Shown: positions 9,643-20,985 of the stretch, piece after piece
Layout: the number at the start of each line of letters is the position of its first letter
Numbering within the stretch: position 1 is the stretch's first letter
DNA from: Sistotremastrum niveocremeum HHB9708
Lineage: Eukaryota; Basidiomycota; Agaricomycetes; Sistotremastrales; Sistotremastraceae
Reading direction: 5' to 3'
Length of the DNA: 64,000 nt
Assembly (NCBI GenBank): GCA_001630475.1
Contig: KV419409.1
Location: 1-64,000, forward strand
The notes under the pieces: generated by a model
The model's input: the letters and a program-made list of their open reading frames with translations, nothing else
Told to the model about the DNA's origin: nothing
Databases searched by the model: none
Made by a program: the position numbers and the translations under genes

Positions 9643-12111
9643 TCATCTATTAGGGCGACGAGGTCGCCATCTACCCTTAGCAGGCATTCCACGATCCTTA
9701 TCTACGGGTATATAGAAGTAGTCGCGATTGCCTGCCTCTTTCCTATCTGTTGTCCAGTTCGCCCCCAGGGGGTCTGCAATCTCCGGGTGGCCCAACGAAA
9801 TCTCTCGATAGGCCTTTGGAATGGGGTATCCATGCCTCGTCATAGCCCTAAGGATGGTCACTAGTCCGGGGTCAAAGATTCGCGGTACCCTACCCCATTC
9901 AACAAATCGACTCAGAGACCGTACAAATCGCCGTCTCCATCGACTGGGACTGGCCTGTGGAGCCCGACGCGCCATCAAAGGATGTCTTCCATAGATTTCG
10001 AGCAATGCATTGAAAAATCGAGCATCCGGGATAGGAATTCTGAAACCGTTATTATCGTCGACGGACAACGACTCTTCGGTCGTCAGTCTGAATCGTCGTC
10101 GAGTGTCCAACAGGTGTCGATATAACTTTGCCACCCTTGTTCTTGCCACATGTGCCATCGGAGTCATTACAGCCCTCCGTGATGCGGTACTGGGACTCCC
10201 GATTGACGACGACCGGCGAGTGATGGCGCGACTCGTATTGAGCGCTCTGCGATAGCTCGCAGAGTACACTTGTACCATAGACGTGTAGGCCTCGATAGGA
10301 ATAAACCAAGGTGGACCAGAGCCAGATGGTTCAGCCGTCCAGCTGCTTCTCTCTGCTTGACGAGCCAACGTCCACACATACTCGGCAAATCGGAAGTTGC
10401 CAGATTTGTGCAATGCGTTCAGCATGGCGGCAAGCACATGTGGGCCCAGCTGAACCAAGCGTCCTACGATCAAAGCTCTGCGATCCTTGGCCTGTGAGTG
10501 AAGCTCGGGAATGATTCGATGTATCAAATCGGGCGCTTGACCGGGAGTCCCTGCAGAGACAACATGCCCCAAGAGGGCTACGATGGCATACGGATCTGAG
10601 CAGACATTGTGAGGTTTCTTGGGGGAGCTTAGTAGTGAAGAGATTCGACGCATGGACAGCGAATCGTTAACATCGGTGGTGGGAACTCCGGTACTCGACC
10701 CGACAACGGGCTCATCGTTTAGCGATGATATGGGAAGGCCTGCACTAAATCGCCGAATGATCTCCCTGGCGAGTTCATTCCGATGCATTAACGAAGCGGA
10801 CCGCAATAGGATGTTAAATGTGGTGGAATTGGGGAGAATGGGCGGCGACCGCTGTTTGACCATTTGATGGAGCAAACGACCGGCAAGTTTTGGAGATCTC
10901 TGAACCCGCAGCGCGAAATGGATTAAAGCATTATAGGTACTGATATTAGGGGAAGGCATGCGAATGTCGGGCCGTGTTTCGGGCCCTGAGAGTAGAGTTT
11001 TCGTGAAGTGCAATAGAAGATAGCGCACGTATGGCTGGGCAAAGACCATAGTTGACTTGTTCCGGCCTTTTAATTTGACTGCGACTTTATCCTGGACCTT
11101 GGGGACCTTGCAAAGGACGCTGAGGAGGAGAGATATGTCTCGAGATCGAATCAACTGCTCATCCAAAAGGGTAGCAAATTGGGCCAAAGCCTGTAAGCAT
11201 CTGGATAAGTCGATTGCGTCGTGATAAGGGATGCGTCGAGCGTGTAAATTAAGCCGCTGGTTGACATATTGAAGAATAGGGAGCATTAGAGTGGAATCGG
11301 GTAGATATGCTTGAGACATTCGTCTTTGAATAGCAGGAAGAACATGATGTGTGAGTGATGACGAAGATGAAGAAAATGATGGAATGGCTGGAGAAGGAAA
11401 GGGGTTTATATACCAGGCCCGTACGAGTGCACTGTATTGATGTGCAGCGATATCGGGCCTTCCTTGGGCCAGACATGCATGTATCACGTCCAAATACGTT
11501 GGGTGGGCGCACAACTGGCCCCGTCTCCTCGATAGGTTAAGCAGATGAACGGCAATTCGCACTGGTTGTGACAACCATGAACTTTCGTCAACCTGTCCAT
11601 CCAGCTTCGGGAGATTCATTCGAAGGGGTAGAGACGACCGACAGAGCGCCTGGATAACGGCGGACAGTGTTCTTGGATGCAGTTTTACTCGAGCGAACAA
11701 GAGTTTGTCTGTGCAACGAGCAGCTTTGATCGTGAGTCCTGCACGAAGGAGCTGATGGATGAGACAGTGCCCAGCAAAACGGGGGGTCACCAAGTTGGAA
11801 AATGGTAAAGGTTCTATGACGGAGGGCAAGACAACACTTGGCTTTTCATCGTGATTCTTACACAATGAGGTGAAGACGAAGAAAGCGTTTCGTGAGTCTC
11901 CTTCTCTGAAAGCCAACCGAATTGTCTTGCCTGCCGCACGCGAGATTTGACTAGTCGTATATCTGATTTCGGGCTCTGATGGCTGCGATGGTGCAGCAAA
12001 TGCTGCGGCATGCAGCCTGAATGATGGGATTGCGCATCGCCCTTGAATATGAGCTGCCTTGAAATGTGAACAGGTCGGTGGCCTCTGGGTACGCGACCAT
12101 AATTGGAACAT
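9643..12111 (-). CDS. pentatricopeptide-repeat-like mitochondrial protein
   Basis: Single-exon frame of 822 residues from ATG 12109-12111. The N-terminus (MFQLWSRTQRPPTCSHFKAA) is Arg/Ser-rich without early acids, as in a mitochondrial presequence. Helical repeats resemble PPR units: STYNALIHFALRVQRSPKLA next to NSTTFNILLRSASLMHRNEL, and later FFNALLEIYGRHPLMARR and AYTSMVQVYSASYRRAL. PPR proteins bind organellar RNA and act in processing, stability or translation; the target here is unknown. The C-terminus is strongly basic (RGMPAKGRWRPRRPNR), which may aid RNA contact. It is divergent from CBP80 with about 210 bases between the start codons. Confidence 0.65.
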   Translation of the reverse strand: MFQLWSRTQRPPTCSHFKAAHIQGRCAIPSFRLHAAAFAAPSQPSEPEIRYTTSQISRAAGKTIRLAFREGDSRNAFFVFTSLCKNHDEKPSVVLPSVIEPLPFSNLVTPRFAGHCLIHQLLRAGLTIKAARCTDKLLFARVKLHPRTLSAVIQALCRSSLPLRMNLPKLDGQVDESSWLSQPVRIAVHLLNLSRRRGQLCAHPTYLDVIHACLAQGRPDIAAHQYSALVRAWYINPFPSPAIPSFSSSSSSLTHHVLPAIQRRMSQAYLPDSTLMLPILQYVNQRLNLHARRIPYHDAIDLSRCLQALAQFATLLDEQLIRSRDISLLLSVLCKVPKVQDKVAVKLKGRNKSTMVFAQPYVRYLLLHFTKTLLSGPETRPDIRMPSPNISTYNALIHFALRVQRSPKLAGRLLHQMVKQRSPPILPNSTTFNILLRSASLMHRNELAREIIRRFSAGLPISSLNDEPVVGSSTGVPTTDVNDSLSMRRISSLLSSPKKPHNVCSDPYAIVALLGHVVSAGTPGQAPDLIHRIIPELHSQAKDRRALIVGRLVQLGPHVLAAMLNALHKSGNFRFAEYVWTLARQAERSSWTAEPSGSGPPWFIPIEAYTSMVQVYSASYRRALNTSRAITRRSSSIGSPSTASRRAVMTPMAHVARTRVAKLYRHLLDTRRRFRLTTEESLSVDDNNGFRIPIPDARFFNALLEIYGRHPLMARRAPQASPSRWRRRFVRSLSRFVEWGRVPRIFDPGLVTILRAMTRHGYPIPKAYREISLGHPEIADPLGANWTTDRKEAGNRDYFYIPVDKDRGMPAKGRWRPRRPNR

Positions 12112-12321
12112 GGGGCAGGCATCATTCTGGAAATTTACGATCAGTGATAACCTCTAAGACAAGACAAGGTGCACACCGTGACTCGTAATGACTCGAGAGC
12201 TATGAGAGCATCGTCTAGGCGCGCTTTAGCTCAGGAATGCCACAAAGTCAAATGCAGCAAAAAATTACAACTCCGCCTTCGAGGTTCGGAAAAGCGAGTA
12301 GCGAGCAGTACAACGTCTAGG
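12112..12321. promoter_or_regulatory. short divergent promoter region (PPR gene / CBP80)
   Basis: 210 bases separate the start codon of the leftward PPR gene from that of the rightward CBP80 gene, so both promoters must lie here or inside the genes. I see no unambiguous TATA box or named operator. Confidence 0.5.
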
Positions 12322-15300
12322 ATGAGCTACAGAAACAGACGGTCTTACGGCGGTCACCAACGTTTGTTCCTAACTGATAGTCGTCGCGTACGCTCTTGGT
12401 AACCCCAGCTTGATAGCTCATCATGACATGCACGACCGACGGCGCGAACCTCGCGAGCCTCGCGACTCTCCAGAACAACAACTGAGAAAGGCTATCTGTA
12501 ATCTCGGTGAATCGTCTGTGCGTTCGTTGCACCTGTTGGCGGCGACCTCTATATTCAAAGACTGTCTCCTTTCAGGATTTTGATCCTAGCTATGAAGTAC
12601 CTCGTCTCGTCGAGCAGTTGAGGTCTCATTCGCCTCCTAATGTTCATGCCGTCGCGGAAGGTTTTAGAATCAGGTCACTCCCAAGGCTCAGAGCTTGTAT
12701 TGCCACTGACTGCGATTTCAGCGTGACCGAACAGCCCTACAAAATCCCTTACCTTGCTGCCACAGTCGCCTTGCTCTACATTCCGCAAGCTCCTACTCGC
12801 GGGGAGGATGACGCCGAACCAGTCGAATCAAACGAGCCAGATTCTTTCGGTTCTCAGATTTTGAGCAACTGCTGGAAATGTTGCCGCGAGTCTATGGAGA
12901 AAAAATCACCGAGAGAATTAAGGTCTTGGGTGGGTCTCTATATGCAGCCTTCGCGGCCTTGATTCTCATACTTGCTCAGATACATTTCTTTGCTCATTTA
13001 ACGGTCGCTCGAATAGTCAGCCCTGCCGCTATGCTTGGGTTTCTTCAGAATATATGTCAAGCTCTAGACGAACTTGCTGTTTCCTATGCCCGGATTGTCA
13101 AGGCCTCACTCTGCGTTGCTGAAGGATTAATGCGAGTGAGTAACATGTCTTGTGTGACGCTGCCATGCTAATCAAGCTCCTCTCAGGCTGGCGCGATCCT
13201 GTATGAACATGATTCTGCCGCTGTCACCGCTCTGGTTGACGCTATTTCTGGAGCCGTGCCGACTGAAAATGCTGCTAAAGAACTAATGTTTCCCATTGTC
13301 TATCCTCACGTGGCAGTGCCCAGCTCTTCGTTTGTCATTGAGGTACAGCCTTTGCTTCAATTGAATCTGATCGTTGCTCATACCTGCTTCACCAATGCAG
13401 CGTCTAGACGGGTTGGTTGCAACTCTCCGTGTTTCAGCAACCACTGGATTCATCTCTTCGCTTTCGAGTTATCCCCAGCCCCATAGTCTATTCCCGGCTC
13501 TCGCAGATTCTAAAGTCACTTCATTCGCCCTTGATAGTGTCCTGCTACCACCCGAGCAAGTTGATATTTCGGGACAAGATGACGAGGAACAGTCGTCGTC
13601 GCTGAATGATATGTGTCACTTCCATTTGACTCTCTTTGATGATGATGTATGTCGTTTGGACATATCCGGTGCGCCGTCGTGGCTTACCATCCTATCAGAT
13701 TACACCTAACCCTGCCACGCCGGAGGGTTATGCCGTTCGGTCTATCATCACCGATATCGTGGATATCTACGAAGTCAACAGAAAAGACTGCGCCAGAGTC
13801 TTGTTAGATACTCCCAAATGGTTGCCTTCTGAGACATTCCGACCCAAGCCCGGAGCGGAAGCTCCTAGCAATGGAGACACGCCGGTGACACAAGGCTGGC
13901 AGTTGGAGAGTACCCTCATTGATGTATGTTGCCATTGAGTCATATAATATCTCGAGTCGCGTTAACCTTAATTTTAGACCATTCTATCAAATCTTTTGCT
14001 TCTGCCCTCAGCACCTTTGCCATCTGTTTACTACCACTCACTCATTTCTGAGCTATGTAAACTATCGCCGTCAACTGTAGGACCCGCGGTGGGCAAGAGT
14101 TTTAGGAAATTGTACTCACAATTGGGTGATGGCTTCGACGTCGAGCTGGTTCGACGGTACGCAGAATGGTTTGCCGTTCACATGAGTAACTTTGGATTTC
14201 AATGGGTTTGGAAGGAGTGGTATGTTGTTAACATGAAACACCTGAAGCCCACTGAATAGGATAACAGGACGCCTGATCTATCCCTCACTTTCCAGCATCC
14301 TAAGCGAGCATTCATTCGTCGAGTGCTCGATCTTGAAATTCGCTTAGCCTACTTCGACCGCATAATGCGTACGCTTCCTGAACCTTTCCAGTCACCATCA
14401 GCGGGTGCCATGCCTGAGCAGGCGCCTGGCCCAGAATATGATTACGGCGATCCTAGTGAGTATGGATTTCAATTCAATGAGCGAGCCGTCATTGAGTGAT
14501 CCGCGCCTGATCAGATCATCCTCACCACTCTCTTGCGCGTGAAATTCTTAACTGGTTCCAAGGACGGACGGACCAGGAACAAGTCAAACAAGGCATCGAC
14601 AATCAGAAGGAACGATTGATGGACTCCGGGGAATCCGAAGCCACTGCTCTTTCAATCTTGCGCTTCATTGTCGTCCAATCTCTCCACGAAATCGGTTCTC
14701 GTTCTTTCTCTCACTTCTTGAACGCAATGGAACGATATATCAAAGTCATGCGGCACATCTCGACCGATTCAGAAGCTAAGGCGGACATCCTCGAGGCAAC
14801 CGGAAAATTCTGGAGACGAAACCCTCAAATGATCTCGATAACATTTGACAAGCTTCAGCAATATCAATTTGTTGAACCTTCAGACGTGATAACGTGGGCT
14901 TTCGCTGCGAAAAATGGCGGCGGATTGGGCTTTGCCGAATGGGATCTGATCAAAGGTGCATTGGATAAGGCGAATGGACGAGTACTAGTCGCGAAGAAGA
15001 AAGTTGCGCTTCAGCGGAAAGAGCAAGAGGACCAAATTGCGAAAGAAAAGGCGAAGGTGACGGGAGAGATGGATGTGGATGGGAACTTAGCACAAGGTAT
15101 GTTTGATATTTGTTCCCGCTTACCACGAGTTCTCATATGCAAATGTGTAGATGCGCCGGTTCAGCAGTCTGCTGGACTTACCACTGCTCTCAGCGCCAGC
15201 TCAACGCTTTTGAGTGATCAGAAGTTGGCTCTTTCCAAAGCTCTTGAAGGCTTTGCCGCCCTCTTGGTAGACACAGACAATCTCCTTTCGGAGTCTGACT

Positions 15301-15564
15301 GGAATTCGAGGACCACGTGGACGGACGAGGAGTGGCAACTCAACCAGACTTGGAATTGGTATCGACATTTCTGCCGCACAGTACGTGCCATCTTCGATTA
15401 TTCCAGCCATGTACTGACCACCAGCACAGTATTCGCCACATTTGACCACGTACTCCAAAACCATGGAAGTCGTCCTGAACGACAAGATCGCAGCTTCGGG
15501 GAAGAATGGTGCTGCCGCGACGAAACTCAGAAGATTCTTCAATATCGCCATTGGCGATACATAA
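12322..15564 (+). CDS. CBC1: nuclear cap-binding complex large subunit CBP80 (NCBP1)
   Basis: Large subunit of the cap-binding complex, made of MIF4G-type helical repeats, which binds capped RNA polymerase II transcripts with CBP20. Exon 1 starts at ATG 12322 (MSYRNRRSYG) and joins HHDMHDRRREPREPRDSPEQ, then DFDPSYEVPRLVEQLRSH. Recognisable blocks follow: PYKIPYLAATVALLY (first MIF4G), LSGWRDP-like and VYLPSAP-like spacers, YYHSLISELCKLSPSTVGPA, WFAVHMSNFGFQW (second repeat), RVLDLEIRLAYFDRIMRTLP and SFSHFLNAMERYIKVMRHI with FWRRNPQMISITFDKLQQYQ (third repeat). The last exon ends GAAATKLRRFFNIAIGDT, with TAA 15562-15564. Introns are 45-60 bases. A short Arg-rich N-terminus fits the family's nuclear signal. 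Confidence 0.88.
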
Positions 15565-15715
15565 GATCAATGGACCTCAAAAGCTCCCGTCGATTCTTGC
15601 TCAAAATTACTAATACTTTATACATACACCTGCTGCGTTCACAACGTCCCGTCAATAGATGGCGTCCGTTCATTACAACATGTCATTATATATACACAGA
15701 TTGAAACGATGAAAT

Positions 15716-17855
15716 TTACTCTTGAGCCGCCCGTTCCATTTCTTCCCGCCACCTTTTTTGAATGTCGATACTTTCGCGGAATATTTTGTATTTTGCTCCC
15801 AGCAATCTATTCTCCTTCTGGCTGGCACTCGGCGTAACCACAGTCCCCGGCGGTGTCATCTCAACCTGAAATCGTCGACATTGGAAGGCAAGAAGATCCA
15901 ACAAAGGTGACACGCACCATGATCTCCCACAAGCGTTCCTTCGACAATTCGCCAGCCTTGGCTCCCGTAAGTTCAGCAGCATACCTCCCTAACATCGCCG
16001 ACCCCAACACAACCGCAGTGGAGTGCGAAAACGGCAATATAACAGGCACGGAACACACATCTGCAAAGAGTTGCATGAGGGGTTTATTCTTTGCCTGGCC
16101 ACCTGAAGACGAAAAGAATCAGCAAGTACACGATAAGCTAGGGTGAGCACCGCACCACTCATATAAATCTCGCTTATTGAATGACCACGAGAATTCATCT
16201 CATCCACTATGTGCCGCGTCTGGAGAGCAATAGCTTCCAACGTTACATTGATCTTCTTGGCTAGATCGCTCAGGTTGTCATCCTACAGACAACGATTTAA
16301 TCATTAGCCATCAGGTCTGGAAGAAATTACGTGCCAGTGCCAATCCCATGATTGATCCCCTCATCTTCGGATCAGCGATGGGCGACCGATTCCCATGAAG
16401 ATCGGGATATATGTGAAGGTCTTTCGTCAACTCTGTCAAACTTGCAACATTTTTCTCTTCCTTTTGTCTTTTTAGTTCATTTTCCAACCCTATTTCAAAT
16501 TCAGCGAAATGTCAAAACAAGCTAATCACACCCGTACAGTCGAATGGAGAAATATTCGCGGCTTTTGATGTCTGAAGGAGTTTTTGGTAGGCAGGGTGAG
16601 TCTTCATCATGAAATCGATCAGTTGGCCTGTGGATGATTGTCCTCCTTCGTTCATCCACCAACCGGGAAATATTGCATCCTGGGAAACTGTTTAGTACTG
16701 ACAAAGAGGCCCCCGGAATTCTCACTCTGTATGGTCCCCAGACCCCAGTCACAGACACGGCATTGGGGCTCTGAAGCTATAGTCAGCGGCCTTGCGTCTA
16801 TATTCATACTCAAGCCGACCCACTTGAACCAAGTGACATGTGCTCGTGCCAGCTACGGCAGCGAGTCTATGTCTACTTTCTTCCAATTTCGTCGGAGGGC
16901 TGAGGTCTTCACTTCCAGGGCTTCGATAACGCGCCCCGATGGTTCCTATCCATCCAGCATAACTTCCCTCTAGTCAGATTTGGGTGCATATATGCAAGTA
17001 GAAGACTGCTTACGCGTCAATGACGGCACTCCCCACCGGTGTTCCAACATTTAGTCCCAATTGCTCAGCTGCACCCTCAACAAGCCCCTTCCCAACTGGT
17101 TTTCCAGCCGTCAGAACCTCCCCTTCTCCGATCTGTTTGTATCTTCCTTCGACTAGTTCTCCAAGTCCAATCTTCTCAAAGAAATCAGGCTGCCAGCCTG
17201 ACTGTGGCAGGAAAGAACATTTGCAGACGAGAGAGCAGGATGATCTCGTAGTTGAATTCGTTGCGCGGTATGTGAGGTAGTCTGGGAGATCAAAGAATTG
17301 GCAACGATGGAAATTTTGAGGCGTCATGTGTTTCTTCAACCATAGTATTTTTGGGATCTCCATTTCCAACTGTATCATTATTATCGTTAGCTTGCGAAGT
17401 TCAGGTAATTGGAGCCATACACTCATCGTCCCGCCAACATAGTCAAGCACGATTGAACCAGTAGAATTGATCAGTTCGGCTTCTTCTTCAGCACGATGAT
17501 CAGCCCAGAGAACAATATTTCTTTCCCCACTTTCTCCGCAGCCCTTCCCTTCCGTAACACAGATTGGTTCACCCTCGTCGTCCGTAACAGCCAAAGAACA
17601 AGTCGCATCAAAACCGATTCCAGCAACATCATCTTTACTAGCACCCGCAACAGCCAAAGATTCCTTAACACAATGACATATCGCCTCCCATATATCCGTC
17701 GTAGATTGTTCGAATACGCGATGATCAGATTCAGACCTCCATGTCTTCGTTTCTTTCGTCGACTGGCCGAGCAGAGTACCAGAAGCCGTATAGAGCCCTG
17801 CGCGAACGGAGCCTGTTCCAACATCTATACCGACATATAGAGGACCTTTTGACAT
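15716..17855 (-). CDS. FGGY-family carbohydrate kinase (D-ribulokinase type)
   Basis: Predicted to phosphorylate a ketopentose such as D-ribulose with ATP; the closest known group is the eukaryotic FGGY/YDR109C type. ATG at 17853-17855 opens [16 protein letters not shown], the ATPase-fold phosphate-1 loop. Then come [41 protein letters not shown] and [13 protein letters not shown]. After an intron, [13 protein letters not shown] and [10 protein letters not shown] appear, then [20 protein letters not shown], which is characteristic of the ribulokinase branch. Further exons give the C-terminal nucleotide site ([20 protein letters not shown]) and [11 protein letters not shown]. The end is [10 protein letters not shown], with the stop at 15716-15718. 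About ten exons. It is divergent from the TAD2 gene, 175 bases apart. Confidence 0.87.
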
Positions 17856-18030
17856 CAGGTTTTGAGTTAGATAAGAGAGCAGATTAGCGGATTGGAGGAG
17901 ATGAGATAGTCAGTTGAGTGCCGATGCGCCACATTGCGTCGGGAAGCCTTCTCTGCTTTGCCGTTCCAGGTTCCGATGAACTTGATCGCGAGCCACAACG
18001 TCGGACTCGGTCTTAGACGCCCTCGATAGC

Positions 18031-18814
<784 letters not shown>

Positions 18815-19022
18815 TAGGCCATGTAGCAGGTGTCCATGGTGTAGATGTTCAGGAAACGGGCCATGTCACGACACTCGTTCGTTTCTAGTTCCAACACGGG
18901 TCGTCTCATGTTGCATGGTGCATGTAGCATATATAGTATGTCATACATGAATTTTGGGGATGAGTACGAGAAAGTGCCGGATAATAAGAAGAAAAAGACA
19001 AAGAATGTGATCCACAGAACGT

Positions 19023-19995
19023 TTACACTTCCTTGACTTTGACGGTACCGCGCAGGAGACCAGTCTAGTGTGCGAATCATAAGGACCAGGAAGAATGGAC
19101 GTAGAGGAAGATTGACGTACCCGACGAGCGGCGATGAGACCGACTTTCTGACCGGGAACAGCGGAGCGGGCGATGGTGGAGGCTTTTCCGATATGCTGGT
19201 GGTTACCACCACCATGAGGATGGTCCACGGGATTCATAGCAACACCACGAGTACGAGGCCAGCTGCAAATAACGTCAGTCTTTTCAATACTCGGTTGATA
19301 GAGACAGAGACGAACTTGTAACGCTTGGCCTTGTATTTGTGATAAGCACGTCCAGCTTTCAACAGGGGCTTATCAATTCTTCCTCCACCAGCAACAATAC
19401 CAACGGTAGCACGAGCATTACCGCTGACGGTCTTCTTGGCACCGCTGGGCAATCTCAGTCTGGTCTTGTTGTCTTCGGGAGAGTGTCCGATGACGGTGGC
19501 GTAGTTGCCAGAGGTACGGGCGAGAGCACCACGGTCACCTGCTTTCTCTTCGACGTTGCAGATGATGGTACCTTCGGGGAGTTGGGCGACGGGGAGGACG
19601 TTTCCGATGTTCAAAGTGGCCTTCTTGCCGCAGTAGACGAAAGCACCGGTGTGGAGACCTTCGGTGGCAATGAAGGTTTCCTGACGGAGCTTGTAACGGT
19701 AGGGATCACGGAAGACAACTCGGGCGAGGGGAGCACCACTGATACGAAAATTAAGAGAGATCGAGCTGAGGAAAATGGATAGCGTACCGGCCAGAGTCGT
19801 GGATGATCTCCTTCACGATTCCACGGATGTAGCCATTTCGCTCGGCGAAGTCGAGGGGACGGAGACGAGCGGGAGCCTTGTTGAGATGGGTGTGGGCTTT
19901 GAACTGGATAAAGAATCAGGATCTGCAAGTAGCGCAATTCAGATTGAACGCACAATGGCATGCGAACGCCTCTGGGCCCTAATGACTCTACCCAT
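19023..19995 (-). CDS. RPL2: 60S ribosomal protein uL2 (L8 / Rpl2)
   Basis: Core large-subunit protein near the peptidyl-transferase centre. Exon 1 (ATG 19993-19995) encodes [14 protein letters not shown]. It is joined across a 50-base intron to [20 protein letters not shown] and [15 protein letters not shown]. Then come [53 protein letters not shown], the [20 protein letters not shown] segment and, in a separate exon, [20 protein letters not shown]. That last stretch contains the conserved GGGxHxH loop. The final exon reads [13 protein letters not shown], stop 19023-19025. Just upstream of the ATG, the minus strand reads a TTTACAG-like acceptor, so a 5' UTR intron is possible. Confidence 0.95.
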
Positions 19996-20985
19996 GGTAA
20001 GATCTGTAAATGCAGGAGATTAGAGGCTGGAACAAAAGAGGGTTTGACAGAGAAAACGCAGATGGCCTGTCCGAGCTGTCAGCTACATCCGTCCAGAGGT
20101 TCAGCATCCATCCCCTTCCGCATCTCCAAATTTCTCAATTCCTGCTCATCGACTCTTCCAACATCATGACAGCCCAGAGGTCCATTGCGTTGAATCAGAA
20201 TGTCGAAGGTCGATACTCACTGTGCTGACGGGGTCTTGAGGGATGGGATGGGAATAAGGTTTGCGGACTCTGGAGTTGGGTCGCCGGGAGATGCCGAGAG
20301 TTGAAGATATAGGCGCCGGGTGCGAAAATGCGCGGGAAATTCGATGGAAGCGCCGGGGAAGAGACGACTGAATTGATGGAAGATGCGAGTGCTATTATAT
20401 TTTATACGCTATGTACGAATGCGGCGGATGTGCAGGTGCAGCCGGGAGTGGCTGTCGGCCGAGACGAGAAGGAGCCGAAGATGGATGTGGATTTCTGTGC
20501 CGAAGGGTTTCTCGGTTCGCATGCGCTCATTCCGCGGTCGAAAGTGTACGTGAAATCCGATAACAGTGAACGGCCCAGTTTCATATATCGACTCCAGTCT
20601 TTCCCCTGCGCTCAACGCTCCCGCCCGTCGTGTCCTCTTCGCGCCCGCCGTCGCCCGCCCCGCCATTCCAGAGCCGACGCTGTGTCCCCCGACGACCGCT
20701 CCTTCCCAATGCGGTCGCGAATGGAACTCCGACTGGCATCAAAGTTGTCGCAGCTCTCATCTCTCTGACTCGGCCCAAGCTGTCCCCTCGAAGGCGCTGG
20801 TCCCGACTCGTTCGAATCCGTGCAGCTCTCGTGTCGCCACCGTGCACGTCGTCACTGGCTCAGCGCCTCTCCCAAGCCTGCTATCCCATCCGGGCTCTCC
20901 CAGGCGTGTACAGTAAACCCAACGCTTCTCTGGTTCCATTTTATCCCCCTCTTTCCAATTATTGCCAGTTCCGGTGACGCGGACA
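19996..20985. promoter_or_regulatory. 990-base divergent region between uL2 and the SS18-like gene
   Basis: This holds the promoter of the ribosomal protein gene and the promoter and leader of the SS18-like gene. Several open frames cross it (for example 20328-20768, 146 codons on the plus strand), but they have no family resemblance. Their pyrimidine-rich composition over 20580-20980 (CCTCTT/TCTCCC runs) fits a fungal leader. I do not call a gene here. Confidence 0.5.

Noticed and set aside
20328-20768. 146-codon plus-strand frame upstream of the SS18-like gene
   Set aside because: Pyrimidine-rich leader composition and no motif; more likely promoter/5' UTR.
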